NCBI RefSeq assembly: GCF_001742145.1
Contig: NZ_CP015749.1
Location: 1,240,001-1,304,000 of the forward strand
Length of the DNA stretch: 64,000 nucleotides
DNA from: Pectobacterium parmentieri
Lineage (GTDB): Bacteria; Pseudomonadota; Gammaproteobacteria; Enterobacterales; Enterobacteriaceae
Reading direction: 5' to 3'
In this document: one piece after another, positions 1 to 9,420 of the stretch
Layout of the letters: each line of letters begins with the position of its first letter
Numbering within the stretch: position 1 is the stretch's first letter
Made by a program: the position numbers and the translations under genes
Notes under the pieces: model-generated
Database searches by the model: none
What the model was told of the DNA's origin: nothing
Seen by the model: the letters and a program-made list of their open reading frames with translations, nothing else

Positions 1-90
1 AACCCTGAAGTCGTTGGGCGTATCTCATTACCTCTGCGGGGTTTATCAAGAGCGATAAAAACCACCGTATACCGTTCGCTTATCCTGGGC

Positions 91-118
91 AAAAAAATCC
101 CTCCATATTGGAGGGATT
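91..118 (-). terminator. Intrinsic terminator of cstA
   Basis: A perfect 10-bp stem (AATCCCTCCA at 96-105 pairing with 109-118) with a 3-nt loop is followed, on the minus strand, by a run of seven T (91-97). It lies 23 bases past the cstA stop, so it ends the cstA transcript. Bases 1-90 show no gene that I can support. Confidence 0.85.
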
Positions 119-140
119 GAAGAAGATGCGCCAACGGTGT

Positions 141-2204
141 TTAAGGTTGCGCGCTGTCTCGCAAGACAATCGGCGTTTCTTTTGCCGTTGGTACGTTGCT
201 GTTGAGAGCGCGGCGAATGACGAAGAACGCGGAAACTAGCATCGTCACAGCCACCAGCATGAAGAACCCGCACAACGCGGCGTTGATCTGATTACTGAAA
301 ACGATAGTTTCCATGTCTTTAATCGATTTGGCTGGCGCGATCAGCGTGTTTTGTTCAATACCTGCCGCGAAGCGCTTCGCTTGGGCCAGAAAACCGATGC
401 TCGGTTTTTCATGGAAGATTTTTTGCCAGCCCGCCGTCATCGACGTAATAAACAGCCAGACGGTAGGGACGATCGTCACCCATGCATAGCGCTGTTTCTT
501 CATCTTAAACAACACCACGGTGCCGAGAATCAGCGCCATCGATGCCAGCATCTGGTTACCAATACCGAACAGGGGCCAGAGTGTGTTGATACCGCCCAGC
601 GGGTCAATTACGCCCTGATACACAAAGAACCCCCAACCGGAAACGGCAACGGTCGTACCGGCCAGATTCCCCAGCCAGGAATGGCTGTTCGCTAATCTCG
701 GAATCGCAATACCGACCAGATCCTGCACCATGAAGCGACAGGCACGCGTCCCGGCATCAACGGCGGTTAGAATGAATAGCGCTTCAAACAGAATCGCAAA
801 GTGATACCAGAAGGCCATCATCGCCCGGCTGTTAAAAATTTCCGTGATGATATAGGCCATACCCACCGCAAAGGTTGGTGCGCCACCGGCACGGGAAAGA
901 ATAGAGGCTTCGCCGACATCATTGGCAATCGCACTCAATTCCTGCGGGGTAATCACAAATCCCCAACTGTTAATGGCCAGCGAGGCGCTCTCAACCGTGG
1001 TGCCGATTAAGGCGGCGGGTGAGTTCATGGCAAAGTAGATACCCGGTTCAATAACCGAGGCACAGATCAGCGCCATGATAGCGACAAAGGATTCCATCAG
1101 CATCGCACCGTAGCCGATGAAGCGGATATGGCTTTCTCGTTCAACCAGCTTCGGCGTGGTGCCGCTGGAAACCAGGGCATGGAAGCCGGAAATCGCGCCA
1201 CAGGCGATGGTAATAAACAAGAAGGGGAACAAGGAACCAGAGAAAACGGGGCCAGTACCGTCAATAAAACGAGTGACGGCGGGCATTTTCATTTCTGGCA
1301 TTGCGAACACGATACCAACGGCTAGACCGATAATCACCCCAATTTTAAGAAATGTAGAGAGGTAATCACGCGGTGCCAGCAGCAGCCAGACCGGTAGAAC
1401 TGACGCCACGAAGCCGTAGATAACTAGTACCCAAGTGAGCGATGTGCCTTTCAGCGTGAAGAACGGCCCCCAGTAGGGGTGTGCGGCGATGTTGCCGCCG
1501 TAAACAATCGCCAGCATCATCAGCACAAAGCCAATGATGGAGACTTCAGCGATTTTACCCGGACGTAAAAAGCGCATGTAAACGCCCATAAAGAGCGCGA
1601 TGGGGATGGTGGCGGCAATGGTAAACAATCCCCACGGGCTTTCTGCCAGCGCTTTTACAACGACCAGCGCCAGCGCCGAAAGAATGATGATCATGACGCC
1701 CAGCGCGCCGAGCATGGTGATGATACCCGCGAACGTGCCCAGCTCCTGTTTTGCCATTTCACCCAGCGAACGGCCGTCCCGGCGGGTGGAGATAAACAGC
1801 ACCAGAAAGTCCTGTACGGCACCGGCGAGCATCACGCCAACCAAAATCCAGATTGTGCCGGGGAGGAATCCCATCTGTGCAGCGAGAATTGGCCCAACCA
1901 GCGGGCCAGCCCCGGCGATGGCGGCGAAGTGGTGGCCGAACAGAACCCATTTATTGGTGGGAACGTAATCCAGACCGTCGTTATGACGTTCCGCCGGTGT
2001 TAACCGGCGATCGTCGAGCTCAAACACTTTTTTGGCGATAAACAGGCTGTAAAACCGATAGGCGATGCTGTAACACGATACGGCGGCGATAACCAACCAC
2101 ACGGCATTCACGTGCTCACCGCGGCTTAACGCCAGCGTGGCGAACGAAAAGGCGCCCGCCAGACCGACTAGCAGCCAGATCACAATGCTCTTTATGTTAC
2201 TCAT
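141..2204 (-). CDS. cstA: CstA-family carbon starvation / pyruvate-peptide transporter
   Basis: This is a 687-residue inner-membrane protein of the CstA family, whose E. coli members CstA and BtsT (YjiY) import peptides and pyruvate. Many hydrophobic helices are visible, and the conserved family block FGHHFAAIAGAGPLVGP lies near residue 90; SGFHALVSSGTTPK and GGINTLWPLFGIGNQMLA follow. The ATG at 2204 was chosen because an AAGGAGCC ribosome site sits at 2211-2218 and MSNIKS aligns with family N-termini; the longer reading upstream lacks support. It is monocistronic, with its own terminator. Length and C-terminal KETP motif fit either CstA (701 aa) or BtsT (716 aa), so the choice of paralogue is uncertain; the family assignment is not. 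Confidence 0.9.
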   Translation of the reverse strand: MSNIKSIVIWLLVGLAGAFSFATLALSRGEHVNAVWLVIAAVSCYSIAYRFYSLFIAKKVFELDDRRLTPAERHNDGLDYVPTNKWVLFGHHFAAIAGAGPLVGPILAAQMGFLPGTIWILVGVMLAGAVQDFLVLFISTRRDGRSLGEMAKQELGTFAGIITMLGALGVMIIILSALALVVVKALAESPWGLFTIAATIPIALFMGVYMRFLRPGKIAEVSIIGFVLMMLAIVYGGNIAAHPYWGPFFTLKGTSLTWVLVIYGFVASVLPVWLLLAPRDYLSTFLKIGVIIGLAVGIVFAMPEMKMPAVTRFIDGTGPVFSGSLFPFLFITIACGAISGFHALVSSGTTPKLVERESHIRFIGYGAMLMESFVAIMALICASVIEPGIYFAMNSPAALIGTTVESASLAINSWGFVITPQELSAIANDVGEASILSRAGGAPTFAVGMAYIITEIFNSRAMMAFWYHFAILFEALFILTAVDAGTRACRFMVQDLVGIAIPRLANSHSWLGNLAGTTVAVSGWGFFVYQGVIDPLGGINTLWPLFGIGNQMLASMALILGTVVLFKMKKQRYAWVTIVPTVWLFITSMTAGWQKIFHEKPSIGFLAQAKRFAAGIEQNTLIAPAKSIKDMETIVFSNQINAALCGFFMLVAVTMLVSAFFVIRRALNSNVPTAKETPIVLRDSAQP

Positions 2205-2234
2205 AACAACGGCTCCTTCGTTATTCAGAAAGGG

Positions 2235-2429
2235 TATACCGTAATACTTCAAGCTGCATGTGCGTTGGCTTCTCTTACTCACCCCAGTCACTTACTTGTG
2301 TAAGCTCCTGGGGATTCATGCGTTCGCCGCGTTACGAGGCCCCAAATGAGCCTCGCCCTCGCGGGCCAATGCTTTGCATTGTTCAAAACGTCAACGTTTT
2401 GTCCTGCAACTCGAATTATTTGGGGTATA
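2235..2429. repeat. Palindromic intergenic repeat, copy 1 (composite, 195 bp)
   Basis: The ends are imperfect inverted repeats of about 25 bp: TATACC..TACTTCAAGCTGCA on the left and TGCAACTCGAATTATTTGGGG on the right. Between them lie two internal modules: a hairpin block CCCCAG..CTGGGG (about 2282-2314) also found in the copy at 8.25 kb, and a block with GCCAATGCTTTGCATTG..AACGTTTTGTCCTG (2368-2407) related to the copies at 45.3 and 48.1 kb. It lies in the cstA upstream region. This is probably a non-autonomous MITE-like element. Confidence 0.75.
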
Positions 2430-2577
2430 TGGCGCGAGTGTTAATGCAATTTAACAATAGTGGGTTTGTTGGCGAAGAGAAGCGAATGGATGAGAAAATG
2501 TGAGCGAACGTGAATTTCTGTAAAGAAACTTAAAGGCTAAACAATGGTTAATGTAGTTGAGCCGTAACATTAGCGCG

Positions 2578-2627
2578 AAAAAATGACAGGCTCTGCCGAG
2601 GAAAATTCAAAGGATGGCAGAGCCTGT
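2578..2627 (-). terminator. Intrinsic terminator of the aldo/keto reductase gene
   Basis: A perfect 12-bp stem (ACAGGCTCTGCC at 2586-2597 pairing with 2616-2627) is followed on the minus strand by a T run (2578-2583). It is 22 bases past the stop codon at 2649. Confidence 0.85.
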
Positions 2628-2648
2628 GCGCTTGAGACAACACGTTTA

Positions 2649-3566
2649 TTAAGGCAGAACGTTTCCGGCAGCGCGGTAAATTTCGTACCATTCTTCGCGG
2701 CTGAGCGTCAGCGTAGACGCCGCCGCGATATCACGGATACGTTTCGGGCTCATGGTGCCGATAACCACCTGCATTGCTGCGGGGTGACGCAGGATCCACG
2801 CGGTGGCGATTGCGGTGTTGGTGACGTTATGGTGCTCGGCGATGTGGTCAATCGTCGCGTTTAGCTTGGGGAATTTTTCATTATCAAGAAAAACGCCGTC
2901 AAAAAAACCGTATTGGAAAGGTGACCAGGCTTGAATCGTCATCGAATTCAAGCGGCTGTACTCCAGAATTGCGCCATCGTGATTCACCGATGCGGGGTTC
3001 GTCATATTGACGTTAAAACCCGCATCAATCATGCCCGTGTGCATAATGCTGAACTGCAATTGGTTGGCGATAAGCGGCTGACGCACGGACTTCTTCAGTA
3101 GCTCAATTTGTAACGGGTTCTGATTGCTGACGCCGAAATGACGAACCTTGCCGCTGTGTTCCAGTTCATCGAATGCTGCCGCCACTTCATCAGGTTCAAA
3201 CAGCGTGTCTGGGCGGTGCAACAGGAGCGCATCAAGATAGTCTGTTTTTAAGCGTTGCAGGCTGCCTTCAACGGACGCGATGATGTGCGCTTTGGAAAAA
3301 TCAAAAAAGCCCTTACGGATGCCGCACTTGGATTGCAGAAAAATCGATTCCCGGCGGATGGACGTTTTCTGTAAACCGGCGGCGAAAATCTCTTCCGACA
3401 AGCCAGAGCCATAGATATCGGCATGATCGAAGAAATCGATGCCTGCCTCAACGGAAGCATTGAGGATGTCAGCCGCTTCATCCGTGCTTTTCTTCGCCAT
3501 TCGCATACAGCCCAACGCAATGTTGGAAGCCTGTATCGCGGATGTGCCGATTGTTATTTTCTTCAT
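2649..3566 (-). CDS. Aldo/keto reductase, YdhF-like
   Basis: This 305-residue cytoplasmic NAD(P)H-dependent oxidoreductase belongs to the aldo/keto reductase family (TIM barrel). The catalytic tetrad is recognisable: Asp and Tyr in DFFDHADIYGSG, Lys in QSKCG and His in LLLHRPD. GKVRHFGVSN is the usual family signature, and the C-terminal VVIGTMSPKRI binds the cofactor phosphate. The sequence pattern and length (298 aa in E. coli) match YdhF. I chose the ATG at 3566, which has AGGAG eight bases upstream; the in-frame GTG at 3575 overlaps that ribosome site. The substrate is unknown. The gene is flanked by cstA and rnb and has its own terminator. Confidence 0.85.
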   Translation of the reverse strand: MKKITIGTSAIQASNIALGCMRMAKKSTDEAADILNASVEAGIDFFDHADIYGSGLSEEIFAAGLQKTSIRRESIFLQSKCGIRKGFFDFSKAHIIASVEGSLQRLKTDYLDALLLHRPDTLFEPDEVAAAFDELEHSGKVRHFGVSNQNPLQIELLKKSVRQPLIANQLQFSIMHTGMIDAGFNVNMTNPASVNHDGAILEYSRLNSMTIQAWSPFQYGFFDGVFLDNEKFPKLNATIDHIAEHHNVTNTAIATAWILRHPAAMQVVIGTMSPKRIRDIAAASTLTLSREEWYEIYRAAGNVLP

Positions 3567-3677
3567 CGGAAACACTCCTGTTAGTAGGGTTGTATGCCGC
3601 CTGTCGTTGATTGTTTTTAAAACGGATCAGACACGGCTATATCGTTGGTAAATCGTGTAGCGGAATAAAGATGATGA

Positions 3678-3710
3678 CGCGCGGGTCAGTTCACGATGAA
3701 CGCCCGCGCG
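3678..3710 (-). terminator. GC-rich hairpin downstream of rnb
   Basis: CGCGCGGG (3678-3685) pairs with CCCGCGCG (3703-3710), with an inner GTTCA/TGAAC extension. It lies just past the rnb stop but has no clear U tract, so it could be a weak or Rho-assisted terminator or a 3'-end stabilising hairpin. Confidence 0.45.
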
Positions 3711-3738
3711 GAGATGCTGTATTGCAGCGGTATGACTA

Positions 3739-5673
3739 TTATGCGGCAGGTTTTGCCACGATGCTGCGGGTTTCCAGACGTACTTCAGCGATGAGAACGT
3801 CCAGCGTCTCTCCCTGACGATAAACCACGTCGCCTTTCACCGAGAGGGTGCCCATATCCTGACTACACACTAACTCATCACGCACGGCATGGATAAAGGA
3901 GGACGGGATAAACGCCACTGCGCCGTTATCCAACAGGCGAACGCGCAGGCCGCCGCGTGTGACATCAATGATTTCCGCGTTGAAGCGAATATCCGTGCCA
4001 GCTTTATCTTTGAGGTAGCGTGCGTACAGCCAGTCGCCGACATCGCGCTCAGCCATGCGGTTAAGGCGACGGCGTTCGGCCAGTTGTGCCGTGACGTCAT
4101 CCTGCGGTTTTTCCGCAGCCTGTCCGGTAATCACCGCTTTCAGCAAACGGTGGTTCACCATATCGCCGTATTTACGGATCGGGGATGTCCAGGTGGCATA
4201 GGCTTCCAGCCCCAGACCAAAATGTGGCCCTGGCGTGGTGCTCACTTCCGCGAAAGACTGGAAGCGACGAATACGGCTATCGAGGAACTGCGTCGGCTGG
4301 GCATCCAGCTCGCGGCGCAGCGTACAGAACCCTTCCAGTGTCAGAAGCGTCTGCGCATCGGCCTGAACGCCATGTGTATCCAGTACAGCAACCGCTTGTT
4401 CAACCGAAGCAGGATCGAAACCGTTGTGCACGTTATAGATGCCGAAACCCAGCTTATCGCGCAGCACAATCGCCGCACAGACGTTGGCGGCAATCATGGA
4501 TTCTTCAACAATACGGTTGGCGATGCGGCGGTGTTCAACCACGATATCCAACACGTCGCCTTTTTCACCCAGCAGGAAGCGGTAATCCGGGCGATCTTTA
4601 AACACCAGAGCATGCGTGGTGCGCCATTCACTGCGAGCCAGACAGAGACGGTGCAACAAACGGATTTGTTCCGCGATAGCCTCGTTTTGTGGCTGCCATT
4701 CGCCTTGATTCTCCAGCCAGTCAGAGACGTTGTCATACGCTAATTTGGCTTTGGATTCGATCGAGGCGGCAAAGAAGTGGATATCGTTACCCAGTGAACC
4801 ATCGGCGGCAATCGTCACGCGGCAGGCGAGGACAGGGCGACGCTCGTTCGGGTGTAGGGAACAGATATCGTCCGACAGCGCGCGTGGCAGCATCGGGATG
4901 TTGAAGCCGGGCAAATAGTTGGTAAAGGCACGCTGACGTGCAATGTTGTCCAACTCGCTGCCTACATCTACATAGGCGGTTGGATCGGCGATAGCGATAG
5001 TTAATTGCAGTGAACCATCACCGTTGTCCTGCACATAGAGTGCATCGTCCATATCTTCGGTGCTGGCGCTGTCGATGGTGACAAAGTTCAGTGCCGTTAG
5101 ATCTTCACGGACCAGTTCGCCGTCATGGCGTTCAGTCGCTTCGATTTCTGGGGCAGAACGCTCCAGATTATGGCGTGACAATGTCACCCACCACGGCACC
5201 AGCGGGTCGTCGCCCGTGGTGATGTACTGCGTCAGTTCGGCATGGAAACCACGGTCACCTTTCAATGGGTGGCGGCGCATTTCGGCTACTGCCCAATCGC
5301 CTTCCTGAAAATCGTGCGTCACATCGCGCGCGGCGCGGCAAGGAATCGCTTCTTTCAGCAACGGGTGGTCAGGCGTAATGGATAGTCGATCGTCCTTTTT
5401 GTGGATGCGTCCAACAAAACGGGTAAGGAAAGGTTCTATCAGCGTTTCTGGTTCGACAATTTCCCGATCTTTTTCCGTATGCAGGGTGGCGGTAATCCGG
5501 TCACCGTGCATCACTTTTTTCATGTGTGGAGGGGGAATGAAGTAGCTTTTTTGTCCGTCAGCTTCAAGAAAGCCATATCCCTTATCGGTTCCTTTGACGA
5601 CACCTTCAACACGCGGTGTCTGAGAGTGAAGTTGCTGTTTTAGCTGTGCAAGCAGCGGATTGTCTTGAAACAT
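3739..5673 (-). CDS. rnb: Exoribonuclease II (RNase II)
   Basis: The product has 644 residues, exactly the length of E. coli RNase II, a processive 3'-to-5' exoribonuclease that degrades single-stranded RNA to short oligonucleotides. The order is N-terminal cold-shock-type RNA-binding domains ([17 protein letters not shown] near residue 25), the RNB catalytic domain with the metal-binding aspartates in [15 protein letters not shown] near residues 201-210, the [16 protein letters not shown] block near residue 500, and a C-terminal S1 domain ([19 protein letters not shown]). The start [15 protein letters not shown] matches the family. It appears monocistronic and intact. Confidence 0.97.
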   Translation of the reverse strand: MFQDNPLLAQLKQQLHSQTPRVEGVVKGTDKGYGFLEADGQKSYFIPPPHMKKVMHGDRITATLHTEKDREIVEPETLIEPFLTRFVGRIHKKDDRLSITPDHPLLKEAIPCRAARDVTHDFQEGDWAVAEMRRHPLKGDRGFHAELTQYITTGDDPLVPWWVTLSRHNLERSAPEIEATERHDGELVREDLTALNFVTIDSASTEDMDDALYVQDNGDGSLQLTIAIADPTAYVDVGSELDNIARQRAFTNYLPGFNIPMLPRALSDDICSLHPNERRPVLACRVTIAADGSLGNDIHFFAASIESKAKLAYDNVSDWLENQGEWQPQNEAIAEQIRLLHRLCLARSEWRTTHALVFKDRPDYRFLLGEKGDVLDIVVEHRRIANRIVEESMIAANVCAAIVLRDKLGFGIYNVHNGFDPASVEQAVAVLDTHGVQADAQTLLTLEGFCTLRRELDAQPTQFLDSRIRRFQSFAEVSTTPGPHFGLGLEAYATWTSPIRKYGDMVNHRLLKAVITGQAAEKPQDDVTAQLAERRRLNRMAERDVGDWLYARYLKDKAGTDIRFNAEIIDVTRGGLRVRLLDNGAVAFIPSSFIHAVRDELVCSQDMGTLSVKGDVVYRQGETLDVLIAEVRLETRSIVAKPAA

Positions 5674-5910
5674 AGCGTCCAGAAATACGGTTGTAAGTGG
5701 CTTAATTAGCAGTTCACAGTTTTACTCGAATCAGGTGCTGGCGGCAAGAATAATTAGGGGGGCTGAGGTCGCATAACGGTAGCGAAAGGGCGAATAAATT
5801 TGAATAAAGTCAATGCTGATTTGAAATTGTCCCCCTGTCGTGTACGTCAGTGATTTCGCGACGCGACAGAGGGCGTTTATGTTATGACATAGACCTTAAT
5901 GCAGAGATTC

Positions 5911-8223
5911 TCAGGCGATACGCAGTAGGGATTCCGCCTGCGTACTGAGCCGAACGCTAACGGGCACCGATTTAGAAGTCGGCGTATGCGTTTCATCGCC
6001 AAAACTGGACAATGGCACTAGCGGGTTGGTTTCCGGGTAGTAGGCTGCCAGATTACCGCGCGGAATATTGTAGCTCACCAACTTGAAGCCGTTGACGATG
6101 CGGGTAATGCCATCGTTCCACAGCGTTTCGATATCGACCAGATCGCCATCTTCCAACCCTAACGCGGCAATGTCATCCGGGTGCATGAACAGCACTTCCC
6201 GCTGACCATAAACGCCGCGATAGCGGTCATCCAGGCCATAAATTGTGGTGTTGTACTGATCGTGCGAACGTAGGGTTTGCAGCGTAAAGGGTACGTCGTT
6301 GCCTTGCAACTGCGGGAACAGCGTTTCGGGCAGCGCGGCATGGCCGAATTGGGCTTTTCCGTTGAGGGTGTTAAACCGCAGTTCGGCGGCGGCATTGCCG
6401 AGATAGAATCCGCCTGGCAGGTCGCAGTTGGCGTTGAAATCGCTAAAGCCGGGAATGGTGGCAGCAATATGATCGCGGATGCGGGAATAATCGTCCGCCA
6501 GCGCCAGCCAGTCGAGCTTTTCATGGCCGAGAACCGCATTGGCAATCCCGCAAACAATCGCTGTTTCCGAGCGCTGCAAGGATGAAAGCGGTTGTCCGAC
6601 ACCCTGTGAGGCGTGCACCATACTGAAGGAGTCTTCGACGGTAATAAACTGTGCGCCGCTGGCCTGCATGTCGAGATCGGTACGGCCGAGCGTTGGCAGA
6701 ATCAACGCATCGACCTTACCCGTAATCAGGTGACTGCGGTTGAGTTTGGTGCTGATATGCACGGTCAGATCGCAACGGCTCAGGGCTTCTTCGGTGCGTG
6801 CCGAATCCGGTGCGGCGGCGGCGAGGTTACCACCCAGCGCGATCAGTACTTTTATCTCATCGCGCAGCATGGCTTCCAGCGCTTCTACCGTGTTGTGGCC
6901 TGCGGCGTAAGGCGGAGTGAAGTCATAATGTGCTGCCAGGCGATCGAGAAATGCGGCTGTTGGCTTCTCATCGATCCCCATGGTGCGGTTACCCTGCACA
7001 TTGCTATGGCCGCGTACCGGACACAGCCCCGCGCCCGGTTTCCCCAATTGCCCAAACAGCAGTTGCAGGTTCACGATTTCGCGCACGGTGGCGACGGAAT
7101 GCTTGTGCTGGGTAATGCCCATCGCCCAGGTGCAGATCACACGCGGTGACTGCTGATAAATCGCCGCTACATAGCGTAACTGTGCTTCACTCAGCCCTGA
7201 TTGCTGTTCGATCTTCTGCCAGCTTGTCGCATCGACAACCGCCAGATACTTGTCCACCTGCTGGGTATGTGTGGACAGGAAATCCTGATCGAACAATCCC
7301 GACTCTCCGTCAGATAGACGCTGGCGATGCGTTTCCAGCAGCGCTTTGACCATGCCACGCACGGCAGCCATATCACCGCCCAAATTGGGTTGCAGATAGG
7401 TTTCGCTAATGGTGCCGGACAGCGGCGTGAGTAACTCCAGCGGATTTTGTGGATTAGCAAAACGTTCCAGACCGCGCTCACGGAGCGTATTGAAGGAGAC
7501 AATGTGGGCACCGCGATCGGCGGCATGGCGCAGGCTGTGCAGCATACGTGGATGATTGGTGCCGGGATTCTGACCGAAGACGAAGATTGCGTCTGCGTGT
7601 TCAAAATCATCCAAGCGGATTGTGCCTTTTCCCACACCGATACTTTGCTTCAGACCAATTCCGCTGGCTTCATGGCACATATTCGAGCAGTCGGGAAAAT
7701 TGTTGGTGCCCAGCATGCGGCCAAAAAGCTGATACAGATAAGACGCTTCATTGCTGGCACGGCCGGACGTATAAAGCTCGGCCTGATTAGGATGTGCCAT
7801 GTTATTGATATGCTGAGCGATCAGCGCAAATGCTGCGTCCCAGTCGATGGGAACATAGCGATCGCTGGCGCGATCGTAGCGCATCGGGTGGGTCAAGCGC
7901 CCCTGATACTCAAGAAAATAGTCACTTTGCTGGCGTAGCGTCGTAACGCTGTGGGCGGCGAAGAAATCCAGATCGACCGCTTTGCGCGTCGCTTCCCAAC
8001 TTACCGCTTTCGCGCCATTTTCACAGAAACTGAACGTGCTGCTGTTGTCATCGCCCCAGGCACAGCCGGGGCAGTCAAATCCTTTCGATTTATTGACCCG
8101 CAACAAGTTTCGGATATTTTTCAGCGCTTGCTTGCTGTCGAGGACAAAACGGGTGGTGGCTTCCAACGAGCCCCAGCCGCCAGCCGCATTGCGGTATGGC
8201 TTGATGGATGGTTTGAATTTCAT
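5911..8223 (-). CDS. YdeP-like molybdopterin oxidoreductase (FdhF family)
   Basis: This 770-residue protein belongs to the molybdopterin-bis-guanine-dinucleotide oxidoreductase family of E. coli YdeP (759 aa). The N-terminus has a CPGC pair (residues 51-54) and one later Cys (SFCENG), not the four-cysteine Fe-S motif of classical formate dehydrogenases. Molybdopterin-binding segments follow: YTSGRASNEASYLYQLFGR, CHEASGIGLKQSIGVGKGT, ADAIFVFGQNPGTNHPRM, and the C-terminal dinucleotide domain (DIETLWNDGITR, NLAAYYPETNPLVP). No Tat signal is seen, so it is probably cytoplasmic. Its physiological substrate is not established; YdeP is linked to acid resistance in E. coli. A LysR regulator is divergent on the other side of a repeat. 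Confidence 0.85.
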   Translation of the reverse strand: MKFKPSIKPYRNAAGGWGSLEATTRFVLDSKQALKNIRNLLRVNKSKGFDCPGCAWGDDNSSTFSFCENGAKAVSWEATRKAVDLDFFAAHSVTTLRQQSDYFLEYQGRLTHPMRYDRASDRYVPIDWDAAFALIAQHINNMAHPNQAELYTSGRASNEASYLYQLFGRMLGTNNFPDCSNMCHEASGIGLKQSIGVGKGTIRLDDFEHADAIFVFGQNPGTNHPRMLHSLRHAADRGAHIVSFNTLRERGLERFANPQNPLELLTPLSGTISETYLQPNLGGDMAAVRGMVKALLETHRQRLSDGESGLFDQDFLSTHTQQVDKYLAVVDATSWQKIEQQSGLSEAQLRYVAAIYQQSPRVICTWAMGITQHKHSVATVREIVNLQLLFGQLGKPGAGLCPVRGHSNVQGNRTMGIDEKPTAAFLDRLAAHYDFTPPYAAGHNTVEALEAMLRDEIKVLIALGGNLAAAAPDSARTEEALSRCDLTVHISTKLNRSHLITGKVDALILPTLGRTDLDMQASGAQFITVEDSFSMVHASQGVGQPLSSLQRSETAIVCGIANAVLGHEKLDWLALADDYSRIRDHIAATIPGFSDFNANCDLPGGFYLGNAAAELRFNTLNGKAQFGHAALPETLFPQLQGNDVPFTLQTLRSHDQYNTTIYGLDDRYRGVYGQREVLFMHPDDIAALGLEDGDLVDIETLWNDGITRIVNGFKLVSYNIPRGNLAAYYPETNPLVPLSSFGDETHTPTSKSVPVSVRLSTQAESLLRIA

Positions 8224-8244
8224 GTACTAATCCGCAGGTGAATA

Positions 8245-8367
8245 AACCCGTCATACTTCAAGTTGCAGGTGTGTTGACCGCCTCGCTCACCCCAGTCACT
8301 TACTTGAGTAAGCTCCTGGGGACTCGCTGCGTTGCCGCCGGCCTGAAACTCGAATTATCTAGGGTTT
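8245..8367. repeat. Palindromic intergenic repeat, copy 2 (about 123 bp)
   Basis: Left end ACCCGTCATACTTCAAGTTG and right end AAACTCGAATTATCTAGGGT are imperfect inverted repeats. The centre holds the hairpin CACCCCAGTCACTTACTTGA / TAAGCTCCTGGGGA, shared with copy 1. It occupies almost half of the divergent intergenic region between the YdeP-like gene and the LysR gene. Confidence 0.8.
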
Positions 8368-8517
8368 GTTTTTTTTATGTGAACAAAACTTTAAATGTTT
8401 GCTCTTGATTTGAAGTTTAGGTGCCGTCTGCGATCGCGTCTAATCAAATGTGGCTATGGTGGGATAGAGGTGGCTTATCAAGGTATACTTGTTGTTTACC
8501 CACTACAGAGCCTGGCG

Positions 8518-9420
8518 ATGGATATTAAGCAACTGCAATACCTGTGCAATTTGGAAAAAGAGCGCCATTTTGGCCGGGCAGCGGAAGCCAGTTTTGTCAG
8601 TCAGCCAACGCTCTCTATGCGGTTGAAAAATCTGGAGAAGGAACTGGATCTGGCGTTAATCAACCGGGGTAACAATTTTGAAGGTTTTACGGCCGAAGGT
8701 GAGCGCGTGTTGGCCTGGGCGCGGGAAATCGTCTCGGTTTATCAGGGATTAAAACTGGAAGTTGCGTCGCTGAAACGCGGCGTAAGCGGGGTATTACGTA
8801 TCGGCGCGGTGCCGCAAAGTAGTATCGCGCTGTCGAGCCTGCTGGCGGCAGTGAATAAGGAATATCCACAGTTGGATTTCCAGATCTCGCTGTTCAGCGC
8901 GGACCAACTGTTGGAGGCGCTGAATGCGCATTCAGTAGATGTCGGCATCGGCTTTTTTGAATTTTCGACGTTACAGGAGCTGCACTTTCAGGCGTCGCCG
9001 CTGACGGAGCAGGGCGTTGACTTGTTGTTCCATCCACACCATTTTCCGCAGTTGGTAGGGGATGTTCCGCTGGCACTCGATGCGCTTTCCGAGGTGCCAC
9101 TCTGTTTGGCGGAGGCTAGCCGCTATTTCCGCCGCTATCTGGATAGCCATTTTCGTGAAGCCGGTGTCTCGCCGTGGGTCAAGGTGGAAAGTGCTTCCGT
9201 CCTGCAACTGCTCCAAAGCGTCTATGTTGGGCTTGGTTGCGGTATTGTTCCCCACGGCAGCCTGATCCCAGAGATGACGCCCGAGCTAACGCTACGGCCG
9301 CTGCAATTTCCCCCGATGCGCCGTCAGCCTGCGGTTGTCATCGCACAGGCTGGCAGAGCGACACCGTTGGCGCAGAATTTCTTTGACGTCGCACAGCAGT
9401 GGTTGCGGGCTCAGTCATAG
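8518..9420 (+). CDS. LysR-family transcriptional regulator
   Basis: This 300-residue regulator starts MDIKQLQYLCNLEKERHFGRAAEASFVSQPTLSMR in two conserved blocks: a winged helix-turn-helix (residues 1-60) typical of LysR proteins. A substrate-binding domain follows (GVLRIGAVP near residue 90, DVGIGFFE near 140, GLGCGIVPHGSL near 240). I chose the ATG at 8518, where family homology begins; upstream sequence is AT-rich and non-coding in appearance. It is divergent from the YdeP-like oxidoreductase, so it may regulate that gene, as LysR proteins commonly do. Its stop overlaps the 3' end of the convergent LacI gene by 10 bases. The effector is unknown. Confidence 0.85.
   Translation: MDIKQLQYLCNLEKERHFGRAAEASFVSQPTLSMRLKNLEKELDLALINRGNNFEGFTAEGERVLAWAREIVSVYQGLKLEVASLKRGVSGVLRIGAVPQSSIALSSLLAAVNKEYPQLDFQISLFSADQLLEALNAHSVDVGIGFFEFSTLQELHFQASPLTEQGVDLLFHPHHFPQLVGDVPLALDALSEVPLCLAEASRYFRRYLDSHFREAGVSPWVKVESASVLQLLQSVYVGLGCGIVPHGSLIPEMTPELTLRPLQFPPMRRQPAVVIAQAGRATPLAQNFFDVAQQWLRAQS

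Larger units (their letters stand above)
2205..2648. other. Intergenic region between cstA and the aldo/keto reductase gene
   Basis: This 444-base gap holds the repeat at 2235-2429, about 150 bases of AT-rich sequence that should include the cstA promoter unless the repeat carries it, and the terminator at 2578-2627. I found no convincing CRP site or small gene here. Confidence 0.6.

Noticed and set aside
46..273. 75-codon reading frame on the minus strand at the left edge
   Set aside because: It overlaps the cstA terminator and 3' end and has no family features.
3889..4743. 284-codon plus-strand frame inside rnb
   Set aside because: It is a shadow of rnb, which is certain from its length and catalytic motifs.
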